DNA of 51,515 nt from an uncultured Prevotellaceae bacterium (lineage in GTDB: Bacteria; Bacteroidota; Bacteroidia; Bacteroidales; Bacteroidaceae), in contig OMWH01000020.1 of the NCBI GenBank assembly GCA_900314755.1, forward strand, positions 1 to 51,515. The letters are read 5' to 3'. Position numbers and translations under genes: made by a program. Positions 5,572 through 12,427 of this stretch are shown here, piece by piece (within the stretch, counting starts at the first letter, position 1; each line of letters begins with the position of its first letter). The notes under the pieces were generated by a model. The model worked only from the letters and a program-made list of their open reading frames with translations, searched no databases and was not told the DNA's origin.

Positions 5572-6648
5572 TTACTTCAGATGTTTATTAAAGAAGTCTG
5601 CGAGCTTATCCCAGGGAATGAGGTTCTTAGGCTCACCCTTACCTACTAGTTCAGTATATCCGCCATCATAGAGGTCGCAATGGGTAGCGCCAGGGATGAT
5701 GAGCAGTTCCTTGTTCTCGGGGTTGGGATTAGGATTGCCTACGACTTTATATCCCTCGGCTTTTCCTTCTACCATATATTTGTAGGCTGCCTCGCCAAAG
5801 TAGCGTGAGTGGGCTTTCTCACCGTGCATGACAAGAACAGCAGAACGAATCTCATTGATATAGTAGAGGAAACGAGCGTTGGCGAATGCCTGGGTACCTA
5901 TTGTGCGCCAACCATCATTCGAGTTACCGCTACGCTTGTGGTAGCCACGTGGAGTGATGTAGTAATCGTAGTAGTCCTTCACGAACTGTGGAGCGTCGTC
6001 GGGCAATGGATTCACCACACCGCCAGCCATCGCCATCGGGTCGGCAAGACGCTGTTTTGCCATAGCCTCACGGGCAGCATGACGCGACTCCTCCTTGTCT
6101 TCGCTGTCGAAATAGCCATTACCGCTGACACGTGTCATATCGTACATCGTTGAGGCTACGGTTGCCTTGATGCGAGTGTCGGCAGCGGCAGCGTTGAGGG
6201 CAATACCTCCCCAGCCACAGATGCCGATGATGCCGATGCGCGCAGTGTCCACATTCTCCTGTTTTGACAGGAAGTCGACAGCTGCCATGAAATCTTCGGT
6301 ATTGATATCAGGTGATGCTGTGCGACGAGGTTCGCCACTGCTCTCACCGGTATAGGAGGGATCGAAGGCAAGTGTCACGAATCCACGTTCTGCCATCCGC
6401 ATGGCATATAGACCACTCGACTGCTCCTTGCAAGCACCAAACGGACCGCTGACAGCGAGTGCTGCCAGTTTGCCCTGAGCATCCTTCGGCTCATAGAGGT
6501 CGGCTGCGAGGGTCAGTCCATACTGTGTTTCAAATGTCACCTTTCGGTGGTTCTTCTGCATATTATCTTCTGATTTTGATTGTTTGTTTTCAGTGCAGCC
6601 CATCAGTATTCCACTGAAAAAGGTCGTCATTATTAATATTCTCTTCAT
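5572..6648 (-). CDS. Dienelactone hydrolase-like alpha/beta hydrolase lipoprotein
   Basis: A 358-residue protein with lipoprotein signal ending LMGC (Cys 18), hence envelope-bound. The alpha/beta-hydrolase fold begins near residue 36. The nucleophile elbow reads GIIGICGWGG, so the expected nucleophile is Cys 144, as in dienelactone hydrolase, not Ser. The acid loop is VLVMHGEKAHSRY and the catalytic His lies in PGATHCDLYDG near the C-terminus. Relatives (YcjY-like) are common next to AraC regulators and redox genes in Bacteroidales. Its ATG overlaps the stop of the upstream cyclophilin-like gene by four bases (ATGA), so the two are translationally coupled in one operon whose promoter is at 7312-7305. 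The natural ester or lactone substrate is unknown. Confidence 0.85.
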   Translation of the reverse strand: MKRILIMTTFFSGILMGCTENKQSKSEDNMQKNHRKVTFETQYGLTLAADLYEPKDAQGKLAALAVSGPFGACKEQSSGLYAMRMAERGFVTLAFDPSYTGESSGEPRRTASPDINTEDFMAAVDFLSKQENVDTARIGIIGICGWGGIALNAAAADTRIKATVASTMYDMTRVSGNGYFDSEDKEESRHAAREAMAKQRLADPMAMAGGVVNPLPDDAPQFVKDYYDYYITPRGYHKRSGNSNDGWRTIGTQAFANARFLYYINEIRSAVLVMHGEKAHSRYFGEAAYKYMVEGKAEGYKVVGNPNPNPENKELLIIPGATHCDLYDGGYTELVGKGEPKNLIPWDKLADFFNKHLK

Positions 6649-7280
6649 TTTATTATTTTCTTCCCGTTCTGAATGACAATACCTTTCTGTCCGGTCTGTG
6701 CCACCGTGCCTTGCAGGGTGTAGGTCCTGAAAGAAGACTTGTCTGTTTTTACACTTCTGATGCTTGTAGGGTTGTTAAGTGACAGCGTAACACCAATATT
6801 GCTTTCACCCGCTTTGAGAAAAGCTCTCAGCTCGCTTGCCGACAAGTTGTCAATCTTTCCTAAACGGGTGTAACTCCATGAGTTCGTACCATAGAAAATA
6901 CAGATGTTGCTGCCGCCGTAAAGGATGACATCCCCTGGCTGTGCATTTATTTGTTCGTTGCTTGTTGGCAGCGTGAAACCCAATGCTCCCCATATCTCAA
7001 AGTCCCCACTCGAATTGAGTGTCACTGTGACAGATGCTTGCTGGAGTTTTTTCACAAGTGCTTGTGTGGCACTATTATCAGCAAGTGTAACTGACTCTGT
7101 CCTTTCACCTATTGTGATGTACATCTTTTGTGTCATGGTTTCATAGTATGACGTCTGCGCCTGAGTGTCTTCGCTGCTGCACGATAATAAAAGTAAAGAC
7201 AAGGCTATTGTCAGTACGATTTCGCGGTTAATCCTGCCGTTGAGCGAAGCCATCATGTGGCAAATAACATAAGGTTTCAT
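6645..7280 (-). CDS. Cyclophilin-like lipoprotein with foreign N-terminal leader
   Basis: The C-terminal two thirds (YITIGERTESVTLADNSATQ, DFEIWGALGFTLP, QPGDVILYGGSNICIFYG, WSYTRLGKIDN) are the cyclophilin-like beta-barrel family (PF18050 type), here followed by a RTYTLQGTVAQTGQKGIVIQ tail like Prevotella secretion/anchor tails. A hydrophobic lipoprotein signal, LTIALSLLLLSC, lies at residues about 22-34, not at the N-terminus. The first 17 residues, MKPYVICHMMASLNGRI, are instead the conserved start of a RibD/dihydrofolate-reductase-like protein. A deletion seems to have joined that gene's start to this one. I chose ATG 7280 because a TTG at 7307 lies upstream of the expected transcription start. 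Whether the longer N-region still allows export is open. The gene is first in an operon with the hydrolase. Confidence 0.7.
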   Translation of the reverse strand: MKPYVICHMMASLNGRINREIVLTIALSLLLLSCSSEDTQAQTSYYETMTQKMYITIGERTESVTLADNSATQALVKKLQQASVTVTLNSSGDFEIWGALGFTLPTSNEQINAQPGDVILYGGSNICIFYGTNSWSYTRLGKIDNLSASELRAFLKAGESNIGVTLSLNNPTSIRSVKTDKSSFRTYTLQGTVAQTGQKGIVIQNGKKIIK

Positions 7281-7304
7281 TTTCTTGTCTTTCTTAGTCC
7301 GTTG

Positions 7305-7312
7305 CAAAGGTA
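7305..7312 (-). promoter_or_regulatory. -7 box of cyclophilin-like/hydrolase operon
   Basis: TACCTTTG on the minus strand, 24 bp before ATG 7280. It fits the original dihydrofolate-reductase-like gene start, which now drives the fused gene. Confidence 0.6.
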
Positions 7313-7374
7313 CGACGATAAGTTTAATACCCGTATAGACAGATTACAGATAAAACTACCTGAAATGAGGAAAG

Positions 7375-8280
7375 TTATTTCTTGCGCCGTTCGTCAAGGA
7401 ATTGTCTTGGTGTCTTACCAGTAGTTTTCTTGAACATACGGGTAAAATGCTGTGGATATTCAAATCCTAATTCTTCAGCAATTTGAGCGATGGACTTGCC
7501 ACTTAGAATGAGGTTCTTGGCACGCATAATGATGAATCCCCGTATATAATCCTTCGGACTCTCGCCAAGTGCATCTCTTATGATGTCACCAAAATAGCTG
7601 GGTGAAAGGCATAGTTCGCATGCACAATATTTTACGCTTGGCAGTCCGTCCGACTTCTGTTTGCCACAAGCATAATAATTGTTCAGTACCTGTTGGAATC
7701 GACTGAGGATGTCGCTACCTTTAGCAGTCATTTCCTTGAACTGGCGGGAATAAAAGCGGTTGCAGTAGTCAAGGATTAGAAGAATGTAATTTTTGACAAT
7801 GTCATCGTGCCCAAATACATTAGACTGTAGCTCCAGTTCCTTGCGCAGGTTTGCCATTAACTGAGAAAGAATGTCCTTTTCTTCTGGGGTCAGAATGAGT
7901 GCTTCGTTTGAATAGTATGAGAAGAAATGATACCCTTCGAGCTTTTGTTCTATTAATGACCCTTGGATATACTCATGGTCGAATAGCAACACCCAGCCGT
8001 GGTACCGCCGAAGTGTGCCGTCATCCAACTTGCCGCCAATCTGCCCTGGGGAGTATGCCATGAGTGAGCCATCGCCCTCATGATAGGTGCCTATACCATA
8101 AGTCAACCCTTCCGGAAAATCCTTCTGCAAGAAAATTCCGTAGCAGTTGATACGATTCAGTGTATGTCGTATCTCACCAACCTCGTCGTAGTGAATCACT
8201 GAGACATGGGGATGATAGACTGGCGCACCGATGTCCTGTGCGTAGTCATTTGCTTTGTTGATGTACAAGTCTATCGTCAT
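7375..8280 (-). CDS. AraC-family transcriptional regulator
   Basis: The protein has 301 residues from ATG 8280. The N-terminal ~170 residues form a cupin-like sensing domain (SVIHYDEVGE, GTYHEGDGSLMAYSPGQIGG). The C-terminal ~100 residues hold the two helix-turn-helix units: YCACELCLSPSYFGDIIRDA and then GKSIAQIAEELGFEYPQHFT with the closing FKKTTGKTPRQFLDE signature. An upstream in-frame start would lie inside the promoter (-7 box 8311-8304), so 8280 is preferred. Regulators of this group usually sit beside aldo/keto reductase, flavodoxin and cupin genes and respond to small molecules. It is divergent from the ABM-domain gene and lies just upstream of the hydrolase operon, which it may control. 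Confidence 0.88.
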   Translation of the reverse strand: MTIDLYINKANDYAQDIGAPVYHPHVSVIHYDEVGEIRHTLNRINCYGIFLQKDFPEGLTYGIGTYHEGDGSLMAYSPGQIGGKLDDGTLRRYHGWVLLFDHEYIQGSLIEQKLEGYHFFSYYSNEALILTPEEKDILSQLMANLRKELELQSNVFGHDDIVKNYILLILDYCNRFYSRQFKEMTAKGSDILSRFQQVLNNYYACGKQKSDGLPSVKYCACELCLSPSYFGDIIRDALGESPKDYIRGFIIMRAKNLILSGKSIAQIAEELGFEYPQHFTRMFKKTTGKTPRQFLDERRKK

Positions 8281-8303
8281 CGCGGTTCGTAGCCTTCTGA
8301 CTG

Positions 8304-8425
8304 CAAAGGTACAAAATTTCTTTGACATAATCTCTGATATTTATCAAATAGTCGGTAATCTGTAAAAAAGGTTGATATTTCTGTAAATGGTATAGTCCCT
8401 GTTTAATAGAATTACTGTACCTTTG
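8304..8425. promoter_or_regulatory. Divergent promoter region with 21-bp-spaced direct repeat
   Basis: On the minus strand TACCTTTG (8311-8304) serves the AraC gene; on the plus strand TACCTTTG (8418-8425) serves the ABM gene. Between them CTGTAAA occurs at 8360-8366 and 8381-8387, a 21-bp spacing (two helical turns) typical of AraC-type half-sites. No -33 TTTG is seen at the usual distance on either side, consistent with activator dependence. Confidence 0.5.
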
Positions 8426-8435
8426 CAGAGTGATT

Positions 8436-8483
8436 AAGCAGGAATACGTAAAACTTGGAAACTCTGACCTGCGTGTGTCGCGG
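8436..8483 (+). pseudogene. Aldo/keto reductase N-terminal scrap
   Basis: The 16 codons KQEYVKLGNSDLRVSR match the invariant start of aldo/keto reductases (YxxLGxSxLxVSR). They run in frame into the following ABM gene. The rest of the reductase (about 300 residues) is missing. Confidence 0.55.
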
Positions 8484-8507
8484 AATAAAATGTTGAATAA
8501 AATGGCA

Positions 8508-8924
8508 ATGAAACAGAAACTTATTATGATGTTGTTCGCCTTTGTGCTATCCGTCACGGCTGTAGCACAAGAAAAGGCAACGCCAGTAAATAACGAGACA
8601 ATGATAGTGCGATTGGCAGAAATCGAGGTCTATCCCGAGTATCTGAAAGAATACTTGCAGTTTGCCAACGAGGTAGACCGGCTGAGTGTGGAGTGTGAGC
8701 CGGGAGTCATCTGTCTCTTTCCGATGCAGAGTGCCGCAGACTCCACGCAGATACGCATCCTTGAGATCTATGCCTCAGAGGAAGCCTATCAGAACCATAT
8801 CAAGACCGAGCACTTCCAGAAGTATAAACAGGGCACCATGCATATGGTGAAGAGTCTGAAACTGCCTACCATGCAGCCACTCGATCCAGAGACCATGAAA
8901 CTGATATTCAACAAACAAAAATGA
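8508..8924 (+). CDS. Exported antibiotic-biosynthesis-monooxygenase (ABM) domain protein
   Basis: From ATG 8508 the protein has 138 residues with a signal peptide (MKQKLIMMLFAFVLSVTAVA, cleavage after VAQ or AVA). The mature part is a single ABM ferredoxin-like domain: MIVRLAEIEVYPEYLKEYLQ, ECEPGVICLFPM, IRILEIYASEEAYQNHIKTE and HFQKYK are the standard strands and helix. ABM proteins are small dimeric monooxygenases or quinol/heme-related enzymes; the role of exported versions is unclear. In-frame starts at 8490 and 8502 are also possible. An upstream GTG at 8430 would add an aldo/keto reductase scrap before the signal, but it lies at or before the expected transcription start. Confidence 0.78.
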   Translation: MKQKLIMMLFAFVLSVTAVAQEKATPVNNETMIVRLAEIEVYPEYLKEYLQFANEVDRLSVECEPGVICLFPMQSAADSTQIRILEIYASEEAYQNHIKTEHFQKYKQGTMHMVKSLKLPTMQPLDPETMKLIFNKQK

Positions 8925-8931
8925 AACTGCT

Positions 8932-9056
8932 ATGACCGAATTTGAGAAGATGCGCAGTGAGCAGTTCTATGACTTGTTGTAGTTAAGGATATTCCTTCTG
9001 ATTCAATAGCCGTAGGTAACCCCTGTCGGGTCGTCCGTAAATTAGGAAATGAATAA
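8932..9056 (+). pseudogene. Maltose O-acetyltransferase-type gene, ends only
   Basis: The ATG at 8932 opens MTEFEKMRSEQFYDLL, the usual start of maltose/galactoside acetyltransferases, and ends at TAG 8980. In another frame from about 8985 the sequence KDIPSDSIAVGNPCRVVRKL follows, the characteristic C-terminus of the same family, ending at TAA 9054. About 150 central residues are missing. This is therefore one gene with an internal deletion that left about 15 codons of the start and 23 of the end. Confidence 0.68.
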
Positions 9057-9079
9057 TGCTGCTACTGCATCTGCAAATG

Positions 9080-9185
9080 TCACAGCAGTTTCGCAGCCAT
9101 GCGTTTACCTGCATCGCTTTTGTAACATTGAGGTAGTATTGAACGTCTTACGTGGACCTCCATCAATAATGATAATTTTCTTCAT
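9080..9185 (-). pseudogene. NAD(P)H-dependent FMN reductase-type gene, ends only
   Basis: From ATG 9185 the frame gives MKKIIIIDGGPRKTFNTTSM and stops at 9105; this is the phosphate-loop start of flavodoxin-fold NAD(P)H-FMN reductases (IxGGPRKxxNTxxM). Overlapping it in another frame, 9118-9080 encodes SDAGKRMAAKLL and a stop, which resembles a C-terminal helix of such proteins. The roughly 150 residues between are absent. N-terminal assignment is good; the C-terminal part is a guess. Confidence 0.5.
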
Positions 9186-9231
9186 ATCATGATAAATATT
9201 TCTAGTAACAGATGCAAAAGTAACTCATGTT

Positions 9232-9870
9232 CTAATAACCTAATTCCTCACCAACAAGCACGACAACATGCCGTCCCTTGTTCCTGCTGTTTCTAAGGAA
9301 GTGGACATAACTGCAAATGCTTTCTGGTGAATTGCAGTTATGACATATGCCATCTATTCTACAGGGTGTATTGATGTCGAAACGCTGAGCATTAATGGGT
9401 GATGCCGTACTTCTTGCCCTTGCCAAAGCTGCCTCTGCCGTCTGGGCAACTTTGTTAAGTCCGATGACGAAGATAACTTTTTTAGGTCCCCAGGTGATAG
9501 CGGCAACACGATTGCCATTACCGTCGATATTTACAATTACGCCATCCTCTGATATGGCATTTGCACTCGTCAGATATACATCAGCCGTGAAAGCTTTGAG
9601 ATATATGGCTTCCTTCTCCTCTGGGGTTTCTGTGGTGTCACGGTCAAGCACATGGAGCGATTTCCTTTTTTTCAATACTTCGGGAATACCAAGGTCACGG
9701 ACAGTTGCAGTCCCACCCCATGTTACGGTACTTCCGTCTGCAATGAGTTCTGAGACTTTTCTGACTGCCTCTTCTCCTGTAGGGCAGTAGAATGCCTCCA
9801 TGTTACGACGGTTCAGATTTTTAATCATCTTCTCCGCAAGTTTTTGATTCCTTTCTTCTTGTGGTGTCAT
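9232..9870 (-). CDS. LUD-domain protein (LutC/YkgG-like)
   Basis: A 212-residue protein of the LUD (DUF162) family: EKMIKNLNRRNMEAFYCPTG near the start, GSTVTWGGTATVRDLGI around residues 46-62, LTSANAISEDGVIVNIDGNG around residue 100-120, and GLNKVA then RARSTASPINAQRF. The end has a four-Cys cluster (CRIDGICHNCNSPESIC) characteristic of the subgroup found as a single protein in anaerobes. Relatives with LutA and LutB oxidise lactate; stand-alone ones have no proven reaction. No lutA or lutB gene is near. It is cytoplasmic, has its own promoter at 9905-9898, and follows the decayed FMN reductase gene on the same strand. Confidence 0.85.
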   Translation of the reverse strand: MTPQEERNQKLAEKMIKNLNRRNMEAFYCPTGEEAVRKVSELIADGSTVTWGGTATVRDLGIPEVLKKRKSLHVLDRDTTETPEEKEAIYLKAFTADVYLTSANAISEDGVIVNIDGNGNRVAAITWGPKKVIFVIGLNKVAQTAEAALARARSTASPINAQRFDINTPCRIDGICHNCNSPESICSYVHFLRNSRNKGRHVVVLVGEELGY

Positions 9871-9897
9871 ATTATTCTTGTTTAATTAATCTTGGCA

Positions 9898-9905
9898 CAA
9901 AATTA
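9898..9905 (-). promoter_or_regulatory. -7 box of LUD gene
   Basis: TAATTTTG on the minus strand, 28 bp before ATG 9870, followed by a T/A-rich leader. Confidence 0.5.
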
Positions 9906-10002
9906 GTGCAAAATTCCGATTAAACGAAGAGAATACATATAAATTTGCATTCATAAAGATGAGGAATCTGTCTAAACTGGGTGGGAAATTATTTTTTTTG
10001 AC

Positions 10003-10010
10003 TATTTTTG
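10003..10010 (+). promoter_or_regulatory. -7 box of exonuclease gene
   Basis: TATTTTTG matches TAnnTTTG and lies 49 bp before ATG 10059, which rules out an upstream start at 10008. Confidence 0.5.
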
Positions 10011-10058
10011 CATCACTTTACGTCGTTTACCAGTGTCAATATTCGGACAGGAATTATT

Positions 10059-10610
10059 ATGATTAGGGATTTTATTGCTATCGATTTCGAAACGGCTAAT
10101 CAGCATTCGTCGAGTGTCTGCTCCGTGGGAGTGGTCATGGTCCGCAATGGACAGATTGTTGATACATTTTATAGTCTTATCCAGCCAGAGCCAAACTTCT
10201 ACAGTTACTTCTGTCAGCGAGTGCATGGGCTGGGGCATAACGATACGGATGATGCACAGGTCTTCCCTCTGGTTTGGGAGCGGTTGGAGGAACGTATCAT
10301 CGATGCTTTCTTCTCAGACCAATTGCAATTTGACAATCGGAAAGATCTGATAGCCCAAATTCCTTTTGTCGCCCATAATGCTCGTTTTGACGAAGGTTGT
10401 CTGAAGAGTGTGTTCAAGGTCTATCAGATGGACTATCCCGGTTTTCGTTTCTATGATACGCTTACCGCTGCCCGTCGTCAGTTCGGTAACTCGTTGCCCA
10501 ACCACCAGCTTCATACCGTAGCTGCTGCCTGTGGATATGAACTTACCCGTCATCACCATGCTCTAGCCGATGCAGAAGCCTGTGCTGTGATAGCGCAATA
10601 CCTTTTATAA
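10059..10610 (+). CDS. DEDDh 3'-5' exonuclease
   Basis: A 183-residue stand-alone exonuclease of the DnaQ/epsilon type. Exo I is IAIDFETAN (Asp and Glu binding the two metals), Exo II is VAHNARFDEGCL (Asp), and Exo III is HHALADAEACA with the His and Asp of the DEDDh group. It removes nucleotides from 3' ends, with a role in proofreading, repair or RNA/DNA trimming; stand-alone proteins of this size in Bacteroidales lack a BRCT or polymerase domain. ATG 10059 places the first strand directly after the start (MIRDFIAIDFETA). A hairpin follows the stop. It appears monocistronic. Confidence 0.9.
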   Translation: MIRDFIAIDFETANQHSSSVCSVGVVMVRNGQIVDTFYSLIQPEPNFYSYFCQRVHGLGHNDTDDAQVFPLVWERLEERIIDAFFSDQLQFDNRKDLIAQIPFVAHNARFDEGCLKSVFKVYQMDYPGFRFYDTLTAARRQFGNSLPNHQLHTVAAACGYELTRHHHALADAEACAVIAQYLL

Positions 10611-10620
10611 TATAAAACTA

Positions 10621-10648
10621 TCCGCTGACAACTGTGGTTGCCAGCGGA
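10621..10648 (+). terminator. Hairpin after exonuclease gene
   Basis: TCCGCTG-A-CAAC, a 4-base loop and GTTG-C-CAGCGGA form a strong stem, followed by TTTATGG. The short T-run makes it a moderate terminator; it may also serve the convergent marR transcript. Confidence 0.6.
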
Positions 10649-10679
10649 TTTATGGTCTTTCTCACCGTTTGGGGATGCT

Positions 10680-10745
10680 TTACATCATGGCAGCGAGGAA
10701 GTTCTCGTATCCTAACTTCTCGATGTAGTTCAGGTACTGAGCCTC
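10680..10745 (-). pseudogene. C-terminal scrap directly after marR
   Basis: Directly after the marR stop and in the same frame, 21 codons encode EAQYLNYIEKLGYENFLAAM, then Met and TAA. It reads as the last helix of a deleted protein (a helix-rich oxidoreductase or hydrolase tail is possible) and is probably what remains of a gene once downstream of marR. I cannot name it. Confidence 0.35.
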
Positions 10746-11186
10746 TTATTTTGATAGCGCCTCAATCAGATGGTCGAGAGTAGGAATCATGGTGGCAAAC
10801 TCCTCATCTTTTATTCCCCGCTGGTGCAGCACCTCAGTCATGCAATTGGGGATGGTAACTGCCTGTTGTTGTAGTGCACGTCCATGTTCGGTCAAAGCAA
10901 CGATGGTCTGACGGGCATCTTCTTTGTTTTTTTTACGCGTCACCATTTTCATCGTCTCCATACGCTTGATGAGCGGTGTCAGAGTGTTGCTCTCGAGATA
11001 GAGTCGACGTGAGATGGCATTCAGCGGCAAGTTGTCCTGCTCCCAAAGTACCATCAGTACCAGATACTGTGTATAGGTAATACCTAACTGAGCGAACCAG
11101 GGCTGATAGACCTGTATCAACAGCCGTGTGGCAGTATAAAGGCGGAAACAACCTTGACGGTTCAGTTTTAGATTCTCACTACTCAT
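10746..11186 (-). CDS. MarR-family regulator, OhrR-like
   Basis: A 146-residue winged-helix regulator. The start NRQGCFRLYTATRLLIQVYQ, then LGITYTQYLVLMVLWE, match OhrR closely: Cys 13 lies where the organic-peroxide-sensing Cys of OhrR is found, and the Tyr residues of the sulfenate-binding pocket are present (CFxLYxATR, YTQYL). The HTH is NAISRRLYLESNTLTPLIKR and the wing TRKKNKEDARQTIVALTEHG. OhrR represses the peroxidase gene ohr until oxidised; no ohr gene is in the window, and the gene after it is reduced to a scrap, so its target may have been lost. A 10-bp palindrome, TCGTTAACGA at 11200-11209, lies between promoter and start and could be its own operator. Confidence 0.85.
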   Translation of the reverse strand: MSSENLKLNRQGCFRLYTATRLLIQVYQPWFAQLGITYTQYLVLMVLWEQDNLPLNAISRRLYLESNTLTPLIKRMETMKMVTRKKNKEDARQTIVALTEHGRALQQQAVTIPNCMTEVLHQRGIKDEEFATMIPTLDHLIEALSK

Positions 11187-11199
11187 AAAGTTCTTTTAG

Positions 11200-11219
11200 T
11201 CGTTAACGATGCAAAGTTA
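11200..11219 (-). promoter_or_regulatory. marR promoter with palindrome
   Basis: On the minus strand the -7 box is TAACTTTG (11219-11212), followed at once by the palindrome TCGTTAACGA (11209-11200), about where transcription should start. This placement suits autorepression. Confidence 0.5.
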
Positions 11220-11325
11220 TATATTATTTCTGATATGGTATGATATAACGCCAGATTTTTAATATCTTTTAATAAAATAATCGCCTACGATTAAAAATGT
11301 TTGCACTCTTTTCGCCAATAAGTAT

Positions 11326-12276
11326 TCATACCCTATTCTGCGAACGTCCTTCGGTAAATGCTATTACATTGGAGATAGCAACGTTCAGCAGTCGGATACG
11401 AGCTTCACGAGTTGCCCAGGCAATATGTGGGGTGATATAGGCATTGGGCAGTCCTAACAATGGGTTTTCTGCTCTTGGCGGTTCTTCGCTGAGGACATCG
11501 GCGCAATAGGCTGCAAGATGTCCTGATGACAGTGCCTCTGCCACATCCGCCTCATTCACCAAAGGACCACGCCCCGTATTGATGAGGATGGCGGTGGGTT
11601 TCATCTGACGCAGTGCCTCGGCATTGATGAGATGACGGGTGTCGTCTGTCAGCGGACAATGCAGTGACAGGATATCTGTCGTGGAGAGCAGCGTAGGAAA
11701 GTCAGTCTTCTCAATACCGGCAGGGAGAGCATCGGCTGGCTTTGAGGTCAGTGCCTTCACCTTGAGACCAAAGGCAATGGCTATCTCAGCTACCCGACTG
11801 CCGATATTCCCCAGTCCGACGATGCCAAACGTCTTACCGGCAATTTCAGTCAAAGGGGTGTCCCAATAACAGAAGTCAGGATTACTGCTCCAACGTCCGT
11901 TCCGGTTCTGTAGGGCATAGTGTTCTGTGTGGTTGACTACCGTCAGCAGGTGAGAGAACACCATCTGTGCCACACTCTCCGTGCTGTAGGCAGGTACGTT
12001 GGTCACCACAATGCCCCGCTCATGGGCAGCCTGTGTGTCAACAACATTATAGCCTGTTGCCAGTACACCGATATAGCGGAGCTTGGGCAACTGCTCTATC
12101 TCTTTGCGCCCTATGATGACCTTGTTGGTTAACAGGATCTCTGCATCAGCAGCTCTGCCAACTGTCTCTTCTGGTTTTGTGCGGTCATAGATGGTCACAG
12201 GTCCCACTTCATTCAGTCCATCCCAAGATAAATCTCCTGGGTTAGCACCATAGCTGTCTAATATAACTATCTTCAT
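11326..12276 (-). CDS. D-2-hydroxyacid dehydrogenase (glycerate/hydroxypyruvate reductase type)
   Basis: A 316-residue NAD-dependent dehydrogenase of the D-isomer 2-hydroxyacid family. The substrate domain starts with IVILDSYGANPGDLSW, a pattern typical of glycerate dehydrogenases of Bacteroidetes. The NAD-binding site is GIVGLGNIGSRVA (around residue 150), and the catalytic Arg-Glu-His set is seen in INTGRGPLVNE (Arg about 236), the Glu of SEEPP and PHIAWAT (His about 283). It probably interconverts glycerate and hydroxypyruvate, but substrate range in the family is wide. It has its own promoter, divergent from the GH2 operon. Confidence 0.87.
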   Translation of the reverse strand: MKIVILDSYGANPGDLSWDGLNEVGPVTIYDRTKPEETVGRAADAEILLTNKVIIGRKEIEQLPKLRYIGVLATGYNVVDTQAAHERGIVVTNVPAYSTESVAQMVFSHLLTVVNHTEHYALQNRNGRWSSNPDFCYWDTPLTEIAGKTFGIVGLGNIGSRVAEIAIAFGLKVKALTSKPADALPAGIEKTDFPTLLSTTDILSLHCPLTDDTRHLINAEALRQMKPTAILINTGRGPLVNEADVAEALSSGHLAAYCADVLSEEPPRAENPLLGLPNAYITPHIAWATREARIRLLNVAISNVIAFTEGRSQNRV

Positions 12277-12299
12277 ACAATATTCTTTGATATATGGTG

Positions 12300-12307
12300 C
12301 AAAGATA
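12300..12307 (-). promoter_or_regulatory. -7 box of dehydrogenase gene
   Basis: TATCTTTG on the minus strand, 23 bp before ATG 12276. Confidence 0.6.
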
Positions 12308-12369
12308 ATTCATTTTCGGCTATAATTAGGTAAAATTATCCCTTATAATGGAAAAAAAGAATAAAATTC

Positions 12370-12400
12370 TTTGTTTTGCCCCCGACTTTTCGTAATTTTG
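12370..12400 (+). promoter_or_regulatory. Promoter of GH2-GH31-kinase operon
   Basis: TTTG at 12370-12373 and TAATTTTG at 12393-12400 are 19 bp apart, a good Bacteroidetes housekeeping promoter, 27 bp before ATG 12428. Confidence 0.65.
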
Positions 12401-12427
12401 TGGTCATAAAATAACCTGAGACAAAAC

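Noticed and set aside
1-12300. A prophage or integrative element as cause of the accessory block
   Set aside because: No integrase, transposase, phage structural gene, tRNA attachment site or relaxase is visible.
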